NCBI GenBank assembly: GCA_002951815.1
Contig: CP019454.1
Span: forward strand, 1,674,001 to 1,738,000
DNA: 64,000 nucleotides
Reading direction: 5' to 3'
From: Sulfobacillus thermotolerans
GTDB lineage: Bacteria > Bacillota > Sulfobacillia > Sulfobacillales > Sulfobacillaceae
Part shown: in pieces, positions 8,259 through 15,888 of the stretch
Position numbering within the stretch: position 1 is the first letter of the stretch
How the letters are laid out: the number at the start of each line of letters is the position of its first letter
Program-made: the position numbers and the translations under genes
The notes under the pieces: generated by a model
The model's database searches: none
What the model saw: the letters and a program-made list of their open reading frames with translations, nothing else
What the model was told of the DNA's origin: nothing

Positions 8259-9521
8259 ATGGAATATAATCCTAATCACGAGCGTTATTGGGATGAGACG
8301 GCCTTATCCGAAGATATGAAGAAAGCCTTTGATATTTGCAATGGCTGTCGGTTGTGCTATAGCCTTTGTCCTTCCTTTCCTGAACTCTTTCGAGTGGTCG
8401 AGTCTCATGAGGATGACGTTGATCTGTTGACAGATGAGGAAATGGCCAAGACCGCAGACCTCTGTTATCAATGCAAATTATGCTATCTCAAGTGTCCATA
8501 CATTCCGCCGCATCGTTTTGATTTGGATTTTCCCCGTTTGATGCTCAGATCCAAAGCGGTCCGCGCCAAAAAGCACGGAATTAAACCCGTCGATCGGTTT
8601 TTAGGGGACCCCGAGCGCATTGGGCGATTGGGCACAGCAGCGCCTACGTTATCCAATTGGAGCAATCTTCAGCCGGTGATGCGACAACTCTTGGAAAAAA
8701 CCGTGGGCATTGACCATCGCCGACATTTGCCTAAGTTTGCGCTTATGAGGTTTTCACAATGGATTGAAAAACACCAAGAGCGCACCAAAACGGCGGATGT
8801 GGCAATCTTTTCGACGTGCACAGTGGAATATCATGAACCAGGCATTGGGCAGGCAGCGCTTAAAGTGTTAGCGCATAACGGTATTCAAGCGGAAGTGCCA
8901 GCTTTTCAACAATGTTGTGGCATGCCTGCTTTAGATGGTGGGGATATAGCCGGGGCCACCTTGCGTGCGCGCCAGAATGTGGCGGTCTTGAAACAATTTG
9001 CCCGCGACGGCAAGCCCATTTTAGCGTTACAGCCTACCTGCGCATACGTTCTGAAGAAGGAATACCCGCTGCTCCTCGGAACCGAAGATGCGGAATTGGT
9101 AAGCCGTAACACGTGGGACGTGACGGAATATTTGGCCCAGATGGCGCGAAAAGGCGAATTAAAGAAGGATTTTGCGCAAGCCTTGGGTACAGTTACCTAC
9201 CACTTATCATGTCATACAAAGGCTGAGGGGCTCAAGCGGCAAGCTCGGGATCTGCTCACTTATGTAGACGGCACGACAGTCAATGTTGTCGATCATTGTG
9301 CCGGGATCGATGGAACATGGGGGCTGAAAGCGGAATTTTATGATGAATCACAGAAGGTGGCCGCCAAGTTAACGCAGGCTTTTCACAAAGCCCATGATAC
9401 CCAAGCTTGCTCAGATTGTGCTTTGGCAGGATTGCAGATTGAAACGGTCACCGATCAGCCACCGCGTCATCCTGTCGAGCTTTTAGCTCAGGCCTATGGA
9501 TTGCACAAAGCCCCTGAATAA
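8259..9521 (+). CDS. HdrD/GlpC-like iron-sulfur oxidoreductase
   Basis: A 420-residue soluble protein. Cys27/30/33/37 (CNGCRLCYSLCP) and Cys69/72/75/79 (CYQCKLCYLKCP) form two [4Fe-4S] ferredoxin sites. Two CCG-type domains follow: one has CCGMPALDGG, the other has HLSCHTKAEG, HCAGIDGTWG and a terminal CSDC. In the second module the usual Cys-Cys pair reads His-Cys. This domain order is shared by heterodisulfide reductase D and the anaerobic glycerol-3-P dehydrogenase subunit GlpC, but no partner glycerol or heterodisulfide gene is nearby. Instead it sits between rubrerythrin and DUF3501, a neighbourhood I recall from other bacteria, so electron delivery to the rubrerythrin is a reasonable inference. 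ATG 8259 follows AAAAGGGG; the frame from 8226 overlaps the hairpin. Confidence 0.88.
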   Translation: MEYNPNHERYWDETALSEDMKKAFDICNGCRLCYSLCPSFPELFRVVESHEDDVDLLTDEEMAKTADLCYQCKLCYLKCPYIPPHRFDLDFPRLMLRSKAVRAKKHGIKPVDRFLGDPERIGRLGTAAPTLSNWSNLQPVMRQLLEKTVGIDHRRHLPKFALMRFSQWIEKHQERTKTADVAIFSTCTVEYHEPGIGQAALKVLAHNGIQAEVPAFQQCCGMPALDGGDIAGATLRARQNVAVLKQFARDGKPILALQPTCAYVLKKEYPLLLGTEDAELVSRNTWDVTEYLAQMARKGELKKDFAQALGTVTYHLSCHTKAEGLKRQARDLLTYVDGTTVNVVDHCAGIDGTWGLKAEFYDESQKVAAKLTQAFHKAHDTQACSDCALAGLQIETVTDQPPRHPVELLAQAYGLHKAPE

Positions 9522-9585
9522 CGTGGTACAACGCAGCAGTCTGCGCGAAGTAAGCGTTTAATTCTAAGAATAGGAGGGAAAGCCA

Positions 9586-10161
9586 TTGAAGCCATTGACT
9601 TTGGCAGACATCGCGTCGGCTGAACAATTTGCCAAAGAACGCGATGCATTGCGGAAGCGTCTGATTGCGCTTAAGAAGATTCGTCGTGTTGACGTCGGAC
9701 CGCGCATCGCCATTGTGTTTGAAAATCGCGAGACGATGCGATTTCAAATCCAAGAAATGTGCCGCATTGAACATATTACAGATCCGCGTTTGATCCAGCA
9801 AGAAATTGACATCTACAATGAGCTATTGCCCCTAGGTCACGCGATTGGCGCGACCTTACTGATTGCCCTGACCCAAGAGGATGATATTGCGCAAGTCTTA
9901 CAGCAACTGTCGGGCGTCGAAGAACACGTCTTTTTAGTGGGTGAGGGATTTCGTGTGCATGCGCAAGCCGAAGCAGGACGATCCACCGAAGAGAAGACCA
10001 GCGCAGTGCACTATCTTACTTTTAATTTTACGCTCGATCAAATTAATGCGCTCGCGTTGTCACCGCGAGTGTCCTTGGCCATTCATCATGCGGGATATGA
10101 TTTTCAAACGGTTCTCGAGGACATGACGAAGGCATCATTGTTAGCCGATCTTATCCACTAA
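9586..10161 (+). CDS. DUF3501 family protein
   Basis: A 191-residue protein of the DUF3501 family. The typical segments are the N-terminal LTLADIAS, then KRLIALKKIRRVDVGPRIAI and FENRETMRFQIQEMCRIE. No enzyme motif, signal peptide or membrane helix is visible. The start is TTG 9586 behind GGAGGG. It is the third gene of the rubrerythrin / Fe-S protein / DUF3501 group; the function is unknown and can only be guessed as redox-linked from this company. Confidence 0.85.
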   Translation: MKPLTLADIASAEQFAKERDALRKRLIALKKIRRVDVGPRIAIVFENRETMRFQIQEMCRIEHITDPRLIQQEIDIYNELLPLGHAIGATLLIALTQEDDIAQVLQQLSGVEEHVFLVGEGFRVHAQAEAGRSTEEKTSAVHYLTFNFTLDQINALALSPRVSLAIHHAGYDFQTVLEDMTKASLLADLIH

Positions 10162-10216
10162 CTCCACTAAGGGGTGAAAGCCCTTTGTCGGACGGTTGCC
10201 GATAGATGTCGCACTG

Positions 10217-10247
10217 AGGAGTCTAGGTCGGGGCTCCTTTGTTTTTT
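10217..10247 (+). terminator. Probable terminator after DUF3501
   Basis: A short AGGAG...CTCCT stem (10217-10221 with 10234-10238) followed by TTTGTTTTTT. The stem is short, but the T-rich tail is good. It would close the rubrerythrin operon. Two more small hairpins precede it at about 10170-10205 (AAGGG...CCCTT and CGG...CCG). Confidence 0.5.
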
Positions 10248-10437
10248 AAGTGGACAAGTGTAAAAACCGCTTGTAGACTAAATGCTAGAGTTTTTAATTC
10301 TTCCTAAATTGGCTATCATCCTTGCATGCGGCTCTTGTCACCATGACCGGGAATGAGGTGGTTTTTTTGTGTGGTAAGAGCCTATTTAGGGTAAACTTGA
10401 CTCGTATTCGTAGGAACAAGGGCCCGCACGTCATCAG
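10248..10437. other. Non-coding stretch between DUF3501 and the zinc-ribbon gene
   Basis: No convincing gene is seen in the roughly 340 bases between 10162 and 10508, apart from the small leader frame listed separately. The stretch holds the terminator at 10217-10247, a weak CACC...GGTG stem followed by GTTTTTTT near 10339-10368, and a TTGACT hexamer near 10398 without a clear -10. A short 5' leader RNA is possible. Confidence 0.4.
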
Positions 10438-10509
10438 ATGAAGAAAGGAGGGAAGCCCGTTTCCGTTCCTGGGGCTTTTCGGGTTCGAGGATTCCAGCGG
10501 GCGCGTTGA
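10438..10509 (+). CDS. Possible 23-residue leader peptide coupled to the zinc-ribbon gene
   Basis: The frame ATG 10438 to TGA 10507-10509 encodes a basic 23-mer (MKKGGKPVSVPGAFRV...) whose stop overlaps the next ATG as TGATG. The downstream gene has no good ribosome site of its own, so coupling to this frame would explain its translation. An AAAGGAGGG lies inside it at about 10443-10451, followed by an AAGCCC...GGGCTT hairpin. The leader's own start has no visible Shine-Dalgarno, so this is tentative. Confidence 0.25.
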   Translation: MKKGGKPVSVPGAFRVRGFQRAR

Positions 10510-10694
10510 TGTCAAATCCTATTTGCCCGCAGTGCGGAAATCGCTGGCTGGGACGTCTTAGAGGGCCTGGATGGTTTTATTGCGATATTTGTATGGTGGA
10601 ATTGCGTTGGGAAGCTGGTGCTATGGCCGTGTATATGATTACACCAGAAGGTGACCGGGATCGGGTCGTGAATGACATCGGTCAATCTGTCTGA
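10509..10694 (+). CDS. Small zinc-ribbon protein
   Basis: A 61-residue protein with CPQC near residue 7 and CDIC near residue 28, a pattern for a single zinc ribbon. The C-terminal half (AVYMITPEGDRDRVVN) has no recognisable domain. It is not a known ribosomal protein to my eye. Start ATG 10509, with TTG 10506 as an alternative, overlaps the stop of a possible leader frame. It lies between the rubrerythrin group and a convergent hydrolase gene. Confidence 0.65.
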   Translation: MSNPICPQCGNRWLGRLRGPGWFYCDICMVELRWEAGAMAVYMITPEGDRDRVVNDIGQSV

Positions 10695-10707
10695 TTTTCG
10701 CAGGGGT

Positions 10708-10730
10708 CCCCTTCCCGAAGGAGGAAGGGG
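10708..10730. terminator. Hairpin between convergent genes
   Basis: A perfect 8-bp stem, CCCCTTCC paired with GGAAGGGG, around a 7-base loop. It sits between the zinc-ribbon gene (+) and the hydrolase gene (-), so it could serve both, but there is no clear T-run on either side. Confidence 0.5.
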
Positions 10731-10739
10731 AAGAGGTTG

Positions 10740-11534
10740 CTAAGCAAGCAGGTTGGCATGGCGTGATAAAAAGTCGGCCATAGTACGGCAAGTCATTTGC
10801 GGTTCTTCGATGTGCGGCAGATGACCGACATCATCAATGATGAGCAACTCAGCATCAGCTAAAGCCTTTTCGAGTTGGCGGCCGTACTCGACCGGCACGA
10901 TGATATCGTCACGGCCCCAGAGCAACAATGTGGGCATGTTGACCCGGGTTAAATCGAGGGACGGATCCGAGGCAATGCCGTCATTCCCTAAATATTGCGC
11001 AAAGACATGGCGGCCATGATTTAATTCTTGGGCATCAGACAGTGTTCGGTAGGGCGTCAGTTTACGATATCGGTCGGGATGCTTGACGAGCCCCGACATA
11101 AACTGGTCAGGAGGCAGGGTCAGCGGGTTGACAATGGGGACATCTTTAAGATTCACACCCACGGCATCTAATAACATGAGGGCTCGCACTTGCGTGGGCA
11201 TTTGGGCTGCAACGCCAAGAGCAACTCGTCCACCCATGGAGTTGCCGCCAATGGCGAATCGCTCAATATTCCACACACCCAGCCAGCCTTGGATAGCGAC
11301 GACGATGTCACTCACCCGTTCAATTCCCGGCACTTTTTCAGATTGCCCGAATCCGGGCATATCGGGGGCGATCACGCGGAAATGGGTACTGAGACACTCT
11401 AACTGGTACCACCATGCTTTGCCAGTGCCTCCGCCACCGTGTAGGAGGATAATGGGGAACCCTTGACCGGATTCAAACCAGCTAAACTGCTTGCCACGCC
11501 ATGTGCTATGCTGGCGTATAATGTCTGTGGGAAT
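10740..11534 (-). CDS. Alpha/beta-fold hydrolase, apparently starting at ATT
   Basis: A 264-residue alpha/beta hydrolase. The oxyanion segment LLHGGGGTG, the nucleophile elbow GNSMGG (Ser), the acid in WGRDDIIVP and the His in VGHLPHIEEP make a complete triad, like meta-cleavage-product hydrolases and lipase-type esterases. The first ATG/GTG/TTG in frame (GTG at 11375) lies after the oxyanion loop and would give a broken fold. Upstream, ATT at 11534-11532 follows a perfect AGGAGG by 8 bases, and an in-frame TAG closes the frame just before that. ATT is therefore the most likely start, which is rare. The substrate is unknown. Confidence 0.85.
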   Translation of the reverse strand: MPTDIIRQHSTWRGKQFSWFESGQGFPIILLHGGGGTGKAWWYQLECLSTHFRVIAPDMPGFGQSEKVPGIERVSDIVVAIQGWLGVWNIERFAIGGNSMGGRVALGVAAQMPTQVRALMLLDAVGVNLKDVPIVNPLTLPPDQFMSGLVKHPDRYRKLTPYRTLSDAQELNHGRHVFAQYLGNDGIASDPSLDLTRVNMPTLLLWGRDDIIVPVEYGRQLEKALADAELLIIDDVGHLPHIEEPQMTCRTMADFLSRHANLLA

Positions 11535-11662
11535 GGTTGTCGCCTCCTAATAAGTATGCTGTCGTTATTGTAAACTTGTCGCGGCCGAAGGCCAAGGGAA
11601 GGAAGGACGTTACGAAACAGAAGATGATACGGACGTCGACCGTGCGTAAAGATCAGGAGGCG

Positions 11663-12670
11663 GTGAAGGTCAGCGACGTCGGTGAACGGGCGCTGATCTC
11701 AGTGATACACCGCTTACAAGCGATTGTACCAATGGGCTATTTGGGCATTGGAGATGATGCGGCATATCTTCCGCCATCGGATCTCGGATGGTTAGTAAGT
11801 CAAGATATGCTGGTAGAAGGAGTGCACTTCCGCTGGGATTGGATGACGCCGGAACAGTTGGGAGAAAAAGCGGTAGCGGTCAATATTAGCGATATTGCGG
11901 CAATGGGGGGCGTACCCAAGGCCATTTTAACCAGCATTGCCTTACCAGCGGATACTGAAGTCGAGCGGGTCGAACGGCTCTACCGTGGCATGGCTAAGGC
12001 ATTAGACCGTTATGGGGCCGTGCTGCTGGGAGGAGACACGGTACATTCGCCGAGTGAGATGTCTCTGGACGTGGCGGTGTTTGGACAGCCTAGTGTGACC
12101 GGCCCTATCTTGTTGAATGGTGCAAAGCCCGGAGATCGGCTTTTCGTGACGGGACGACTGGGTGCCGCTCATGCGGGCTATACGTTGTTATCCCATGGCG
12201 TCAGGTGGCCGAGTACTTCGATTCAGCATCGCAGTGTACTCCAAGCGCATTTGGCGCCGGTAGCCCGCGTAGAAGCGGGAAAGCAATTGGGGGCCCTCGC
12301 TCATGCTATGACCGATATATCCGATGGATTGCTGTCGGAAATTCGGACCATGACGCGTTTTGGAGGGATTGGTGTCCAAATTGATGCCGATAAGATGCCT
12401 ATTGACGCGGCGACGCGGTCTGTAGCCAAGGAGTACGGTGAGGATGCGTTGGATTTTGCATTGTACGGTGGTGAGGATTACGAATTATTAGCGGCGATTC
12501 CGCCGTCCCGTGCCCAACAGGCGGAACAACTCTGTTTGCAGTGTGGGGTGCCAATTACCGAGATTGGCGTCGTAACTGATACCTTAGGCATTCGGGTGAT
12601 GCGCGCGGGAGAGGAGATAGCCGTCGATGAAAGAAAATCCTATCATCACTTCACCGTGGACCCGGATTAG
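11663..12670 (+). CDS. thiL: Thiamine-monophosphate kinase
   Basis: An AIR-synthase-fold kinase turning TMP into TPP. LGIGDDAAYL (ATP/Mg site), VSQDMLVEGVHF, NISDIAAMGG, LLGGDTVHS, DISDGLLSE and YGGEDYELL are all family signatures. The 5' end is uncertain: the frame is open from TTG 11537, with ATG 11624, GTG 11642 and GTG 11663 as candidates. Family homology starts just after 11663, where an AGGAGG lies only 2 bases from the GTG; that AGGAGG would be ideally placed (8 bases) for a GTC at 11669. A TATAAT at 11517-11522 may be its -10. The 3' end overlaps tsaE by 44 bp. The pairing of thiL with tsaE, tsaB and rimI is common in Bacillota. Confidence 0.9.
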   Translation: MKVSDVGERALISVIHRLQAIVPMGYLGIGDDAAYLPPSDLGWLVSQDMLVEGVHFRWDWMTPEQLGEKAVAVNISDIAAMGGVPKAILTSIALPADTEVERVERLYRGMAKALDRYGAVLLGGDTVHSPSEMSLDVAVFGQPSVTGPILLNGAKPGDRLFVTGRLGAAHAGYTLLSHGVRWPSTSIQHRSVLQAHLAPVARVEAGKQLGALAHAMTDISDGLLSEIRTMTRFGGIGVQIDADKMPIDAATRSVAKEYGEDALDFALYGGEDYELLAAIPPSRAQQAEQLCLQCGVPITEIGVVTDTLGIRVMRAGEEIAVDERKSYHHFTVDPD

Positions 12671-13133
12671 CCATAGTCCCGAGGAGACGGCCGAGCTTGC
12701 CAATGAACTAGCGGGATTGTTCGCCCCTAAGGGATTAGTGATGCTGTCGGGAGACCTTGGGTCCGGCAAAACGACGCTGACGCAGGATCTGCTGAAAGCC
12801 TGGGGATATAAGGGATCGGTAAAATCGCCAACGTTTGACTTGGTCCATGTTTATCCGCTTCCGGCCTTTACCGTGTACCATGCAGACTTATACCGATTGC
12901 AGGGCGATGATGGGTTGGACATTTTAGACTTGCCGTCGCCGCACGATGCGCATAGTATCATTATTGCAGAATGGGGCGAAGCCCTGCGATCGCTTTATCC
13001 TGAAGGGTTTGCACTGTCGTTAGAGGCTTGTGGGGAAAACTGCCGGCAAGTAGAACTGACGGCTTACGGCCCTGGGGCGCAACAGCGATTGCAGCAGTGG
13101 CGAACGTCGCAGTCCTTAAAGAGGCGGTCATGA
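12627..13133 (+). CDS. tsaE: tRNA t6A synthesis ATPase TsaE
   Basis: A 168-residue P-loop ATPase that works with TsaB and TsaD in making N6-threonylcarbamoyl-adenosine at tRNA position 37. The Walker A is GDLGSGKTT (about residue 42), followed by the SPTFDLVHVYP motif and YHADLYRL, all typical. ATG 12627 lies inside the thiL 3' end, and the stop overlaps tsaB as ATGA, so translation is probably coupled. Confidence 0.95.
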   Translation: MKENPIITSPWTRISHSPEETAELANELAGLFAPKGLVMLSGDLGSGKTTLTQDLLKAWGYKGSVKSPTFDLVHVYPLPAFTVYHADLYRLQGDDGLDILDLPSPHDAHSIIIAEWGEALRSLYPEGFALSLEACGENCRQVELTAYGPGAQQRLQQWRTSQSLKRRS

Positions 13134-13840
13134 GTCATAAAGTATTAGGATTTGATGCATCGGGACCTGGTTTGTCGGCTGGGTATCTGATAGAGGGAGA
13201 GGTGGCCGCGGATTTGTCGTGGCGCCGCTCAAAATCGGCAGGCTCGCATTTAGTCCCGTGGCTTGACATGCTCATTCAGGAATTTGGAACGCCTACCGTC
13301 ATCGCTGTGGGAATTGGCCCGGGATCTTTTACGGGCGTCCGAATTGCTGTGACGGCGGCCAAGGCCTTAGCTTATGCCTTGCATGTTCCCGTTGTTGGGG
13401 TGTCGTCTTTGCAGGCTTGGGCGTATTCACCGCATTTGCAAGGGCCGGTCCTTGTCAGTAGTGAACGACGCGGTCCAGCCTTTTATGCGGGGTTGTATTA
13501 TTGTGGGGGAAGCGTGCCCGAACCGCTGGTACCAGATTTTGCTGCCAATGGCGCCTTGCCCGAACAATTTCCTTGGTCCGGCCCCGTTGGGGTGTTAGGG
13601 CCTTTGGCAAGCGACAGCGAGATGCTAAAGGCTATTAGCCCAGAAGCTTATCGTTTGGATCTGCCCTTATTAGGGAGCCAAGTAGCAAGACTGGCTGAGT
13701 TCACAGTACAATATGGAGATGGGGTGGGGGCGTTAAACCTGTCGCCCGCCTATTTGCGAGCACCAGCTATTTCAAACCTGGGCCAAGCGTCGGCCGTGGT
13801 GCATGGAAAGGAAGAGAGCAGCCGTGGCAGTGAGCGATGA
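13130..13840 (+). CDS. tsaB: tRNA t6A synthesis protein TsaB
   Basis: A 236-residue ASKHA-fold partner of TsaD. It starts MSHKVLGFDASG and carries GIGPGSFTGVRI, the TsaB/YeaZ signature, near residue 62. ATG 13130 overlaps the tsaE stop as ATGA; the longer frame from 13028 is inside tsaE and non-homologous. The 3' end overlaps the rimI start. Confidence 0.93.
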   Translation: MSHKVLGFDASGPGLSAGYLIEGEVAADLSWRRSKSAGSHLVPWLDMLIQEFGTPTVIAVGIGPGSFTGVRIAVTAAKALAYALHVPVVGVSSLQAWAYSPHLQGPVLVSSERRGPAFYAGLYYCGGSVPEPLVPDFAANGALPEQFPWSGPVGVLGPLASDSEMLKAISPEAYRLDLPLLGSQVARLAEFTVQYGDGVGALNLSPAYLRAPAISNLGQASAVVHGKEESSRGSER

Positions 13841-14315
13841 CAAAGCCAAAGCCGGACCGGATGGGTCGCCAGAGGTTGTCGTGCGGGATATGTATATGGC
13901 CGATTTGGATGCGGTCATGGGGATTGAAGCCCATTCCTTTCCCACACCATGGTCGCGCAATGCGTTTCAAACAGAATTGCTGGAAAACACATTTGCGACC
14001 TATTTAGTGGTGGAGTTCCACGGGCAAGTGGTGGCCTATGGTGGAATGTGGGTCATTTTAGACGAAGCCCATGTAACGAATATCGCTGTTCATCCAGACT
14101 TTCGGGGCCATCATTTAGGCGAAACGATTATGACAGGATTAATGGCTCGCGCCAAGGCCTTGGGCGTCGTGCGCATGACCTTGGAAGTGCGGCGAGGCAA
14201 TACCGTCGCGCAAAATTTATACAACAAGTTAGGGTTTGTTCAACTAGGCGTACGGCGGGGCTACTACACCGATACTCACGAAGATGCCTTTATTATGTGG
14301 AAAGATCCCATATAA
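13824..14315 (+). CDS. rimI: Ribosomal-protein-alanine N-acetyltransferase RimI-like GNAT protein
   Basis: A 163-residue GNAT acetyltransferase. The N-terminal half carries VMGIEAHSFPTPWS, typical of RimI, and the acetyl-CoA loop is seen as NIAVHPDFRGHHLG. TLEVRRGNTVAQNLYNKLGF gives the rest of the fold. RimI acetylates the N-terminus of ribosomal protein S18 in E. coli. GTG 13824 has a GGAAGAGAG site, but ATG 13803 and GTG 13830 are alternatives. Placement after tsaB is the normal order. Confidence 0.88.
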   Translation: MAVSDDKAKAGPDGSPEVVVRDMYMADLDAVMGIEAHSFPTPWSRNAFQTELLENTFATYLVVEFHGQVVAYGGMWVILDEAHVTNIAVHPDFRGHHLGETIMTGLMARAKALGVVRMTLEVRRGNTVAQNLYNKLGFVQLGVRRGYYTDTHEDAFIMWKDPI

Positions 14316-14318
14316 GAA

Positions 14319-14801
14319 TTAACTGGCCTTGGGATCTTGGCGGGCAGGCGCTTCGGGGGGCGGGAGCTTGGGCACGGTGCGTCCGCCCCACCATGCGGCG
14401 AATCCTCCCAAGACGCCATAGAACACGGCGGCGAACCCTCCCGTAATAAGGGCGCTGGATACGACGTGCAGGTGCAGCATGGTGCGAGCAGCTGCTACGG
14501 GTACCCCATGCAACTGCGCAATAAAGGCTTGTTCGGCGGCGGGCAACCGGATCACATACTGACTGATGAGGGTGCCGGCAAAAGCGGTTACAGCGCCGAT
14601 AACAGCGACTGGCCAAAAAGGCCGTCGCCCATGGCGTTTTATCGTGCGTCCTAAGAGGACAAAAAGGACAACACTGGCTAAAAAGGTGAATAGATGCCCC
14701 AGCGTCATCAACGGATATGTGGTTGGAGAAAGGGCCAAACTTGAGGGGCCCGCAAAAACAATTAACAAGACCATCCCATAGAGTATTATAATCCACCCCA
14801 T
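14319..14801 (-). CDS. Unknown four-helix membrane protein
   Basis: A 160-residue hydrophobic protein that I do not recognise. Four membrane segments are visible: residues about 3-22, 34-52, 63-85 and 110-136, with short loops and a Pro/Ala-rich charged tail (VPKLPPPEAPARQDPK). There is a His-rich stretch (MLHLHVV) between the third and fourth helices, and a His also in the second. A DUF420/DoxX-like or haem-linked protein is conceivable but unproven. ATG 14801 has GGGAGGG 10 bases upstream. It is reversed between rimI and tsaD and splits an otherwise collinear t6A cluster. Confidence 0.75.
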   Translation of the reverse strand: MGWIIILYGMVLLIVFAGPSSLALSPTTYPLMTLGHLFTFLASVVLFVLLGRTIKRHGRRPFWPVAVIGAVTAFAGTLISQYVIRLPAAEQAFIAQLHGVPVAAARTMLHLHVVSSALITGGFAAVFYGVLGGFAAWWGGRTVPKLPPPEAPARQDPKAS

Positions 14802-14886
14802 AACAAACCCTCCCTAACAGTCATGGGAGTAGTTTTCCCAGATCGGCCAAAGATATTTCGCGCAACCAAGGAGAGGAGCATAGCCT

Positions 14887-15885
14887 ACGAAAATCCTCGG
14901 AATCGAATCATCTTGTGATGAAACGGCGGCCGCTGTTGTTGAAGATGGCACACGTCTTTTAGCGACCAGTTTGGTATCATCTGCGGCCATTCAGGCCCAA
15001 TACGGAGGCGTGGTGCCGGAAGTGGCGGCCAGGGAGCATGCGATGGCTATTTTGCCAGTCGTCGATTGGGTTTTGAAAGAGGCAGGGTTGGACTTAGCGG
15101 ACATTGATGCGGTGGCGGTGACGCAAGGACCTGGCTTGTTGGGCTCCTTGCTGGTCGGGGTGACTTTTGCCAAAACGTTGGGAGCGAGTTTGCATGTGCC
15201 GGTAATCGGAGTTCATCATCTGGAGGCGCATTTGTATGCTAATGCGCTCATGGCTCCCATTGAGTTTCCCGCCTTGGCGTTGCTTGTCTCTGGGGGGCAT
15301 ACTAGTCTTTTTTACTGGCAAGGCCATCGGGATTTGCGGCTTCTGGGAGAAACGCAAGATGATGCGGCTGGGGAAGCCTTTGATAAAGCGGCACGTATTC
15401 TTCACATGACCTATCCGGGAGGACCGCAAATTGAACGGTTAGCGCGCCAAGCGCGTAAGAAATCGTTCAAGCTACCCGTGGCCGATATGCATGGCCGGTT
15501 GGACTTTAGCTTTAGTGGGGTGAAGACAGCGACCGCCGCGTTATATCGCGAGCATCCTGACGAACCGGAAGAAGTGGCTTATGCATTGCAAGAGGCGGTC
15601 GTGCGCGCATTGGTCCAAACCGTCAAGAGGGCCCTTGCACGTTATCCGGTGGGCGATCTCTATCTTGCGGGTGGAGTGACAGCCAATGAAGCCATTCGCG
15701 AAGCGTTTTTGCATCTTGGCGCGGAGCTGGGCATAAGGATCCACATACCCCCGGTGTCTTACTGCACAGATAATGCGGCGATGGTCGCAAGTTTGGGATA
15801 TTACCAATGGCAAGCGGGAGAGACCATGGGGGCTTTTGAAGGACCCAAAGTGCTTTTTCCGCTCGGACAACGGGAGGGAGAATAA
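14887..15885 (+). CDS. tsaD: tRNA t6A transferase TsaD, no canonical start codon
   Basis: The catalytic subunit of t6A37 synthesis. Reading in frame from 14884 gives KILGIESSCDETAAAVVEDG, the invariant TsaD N-terminus; then come the metal-binding HHLEAH (HxxxH), LVSGGHTSLF, GEAFDKAARIL and SFSGVKTA. Total length is about 332 residues, normal for the family. Yet the first ATG/GTG/TTG is TTG 14971, 28 codons too late. Upstream in frame there is TAG at 14881, with AAGGAG ideally 7 bases before it (as if a TTG had become TAG), and ACG at 14887, with AGGAG 8 bases before it. The coordinates here use ACG. A sequencing error, mutation or non-standard initiation are all possible. Confidence 0.9.
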   Translation, partial: TKILGIESSCDETAAAVVEDGTRLLATSLVSSAAIQAQYGGVVPEVAAREHAMAILPVVDWVLKEAGLDLADIDAVAVTQGPGLLGSLLVGVTFAKTLGASLHVPVIGVHHLEAHLYANALMAPIEFPALALLVSGGHTSLFYWQGHRDLRLLGETQDDAAGEAFDKAARILHMTYPGGPQIERLARQARKKSFKLPVADMHGRLDFSFSGVKTATAALYREHPDEPEEVAYALQEAVVRALVQTVKRALARYPVGDLYLAGGVTANEAIREAFLHLGAELGIRIHIPPVSYCTDNAAMVASLGYYQWQAGETMGAFEGPKVLFPLGQREGE

Positions 15886-15888
15886 GTA

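Noticed and set aside
14971-14973. TTG 14971 as the tsaD start
   Set aside because: It would remove the invariant GIESSCDET segment; homology clearly continues upstream to 14884.
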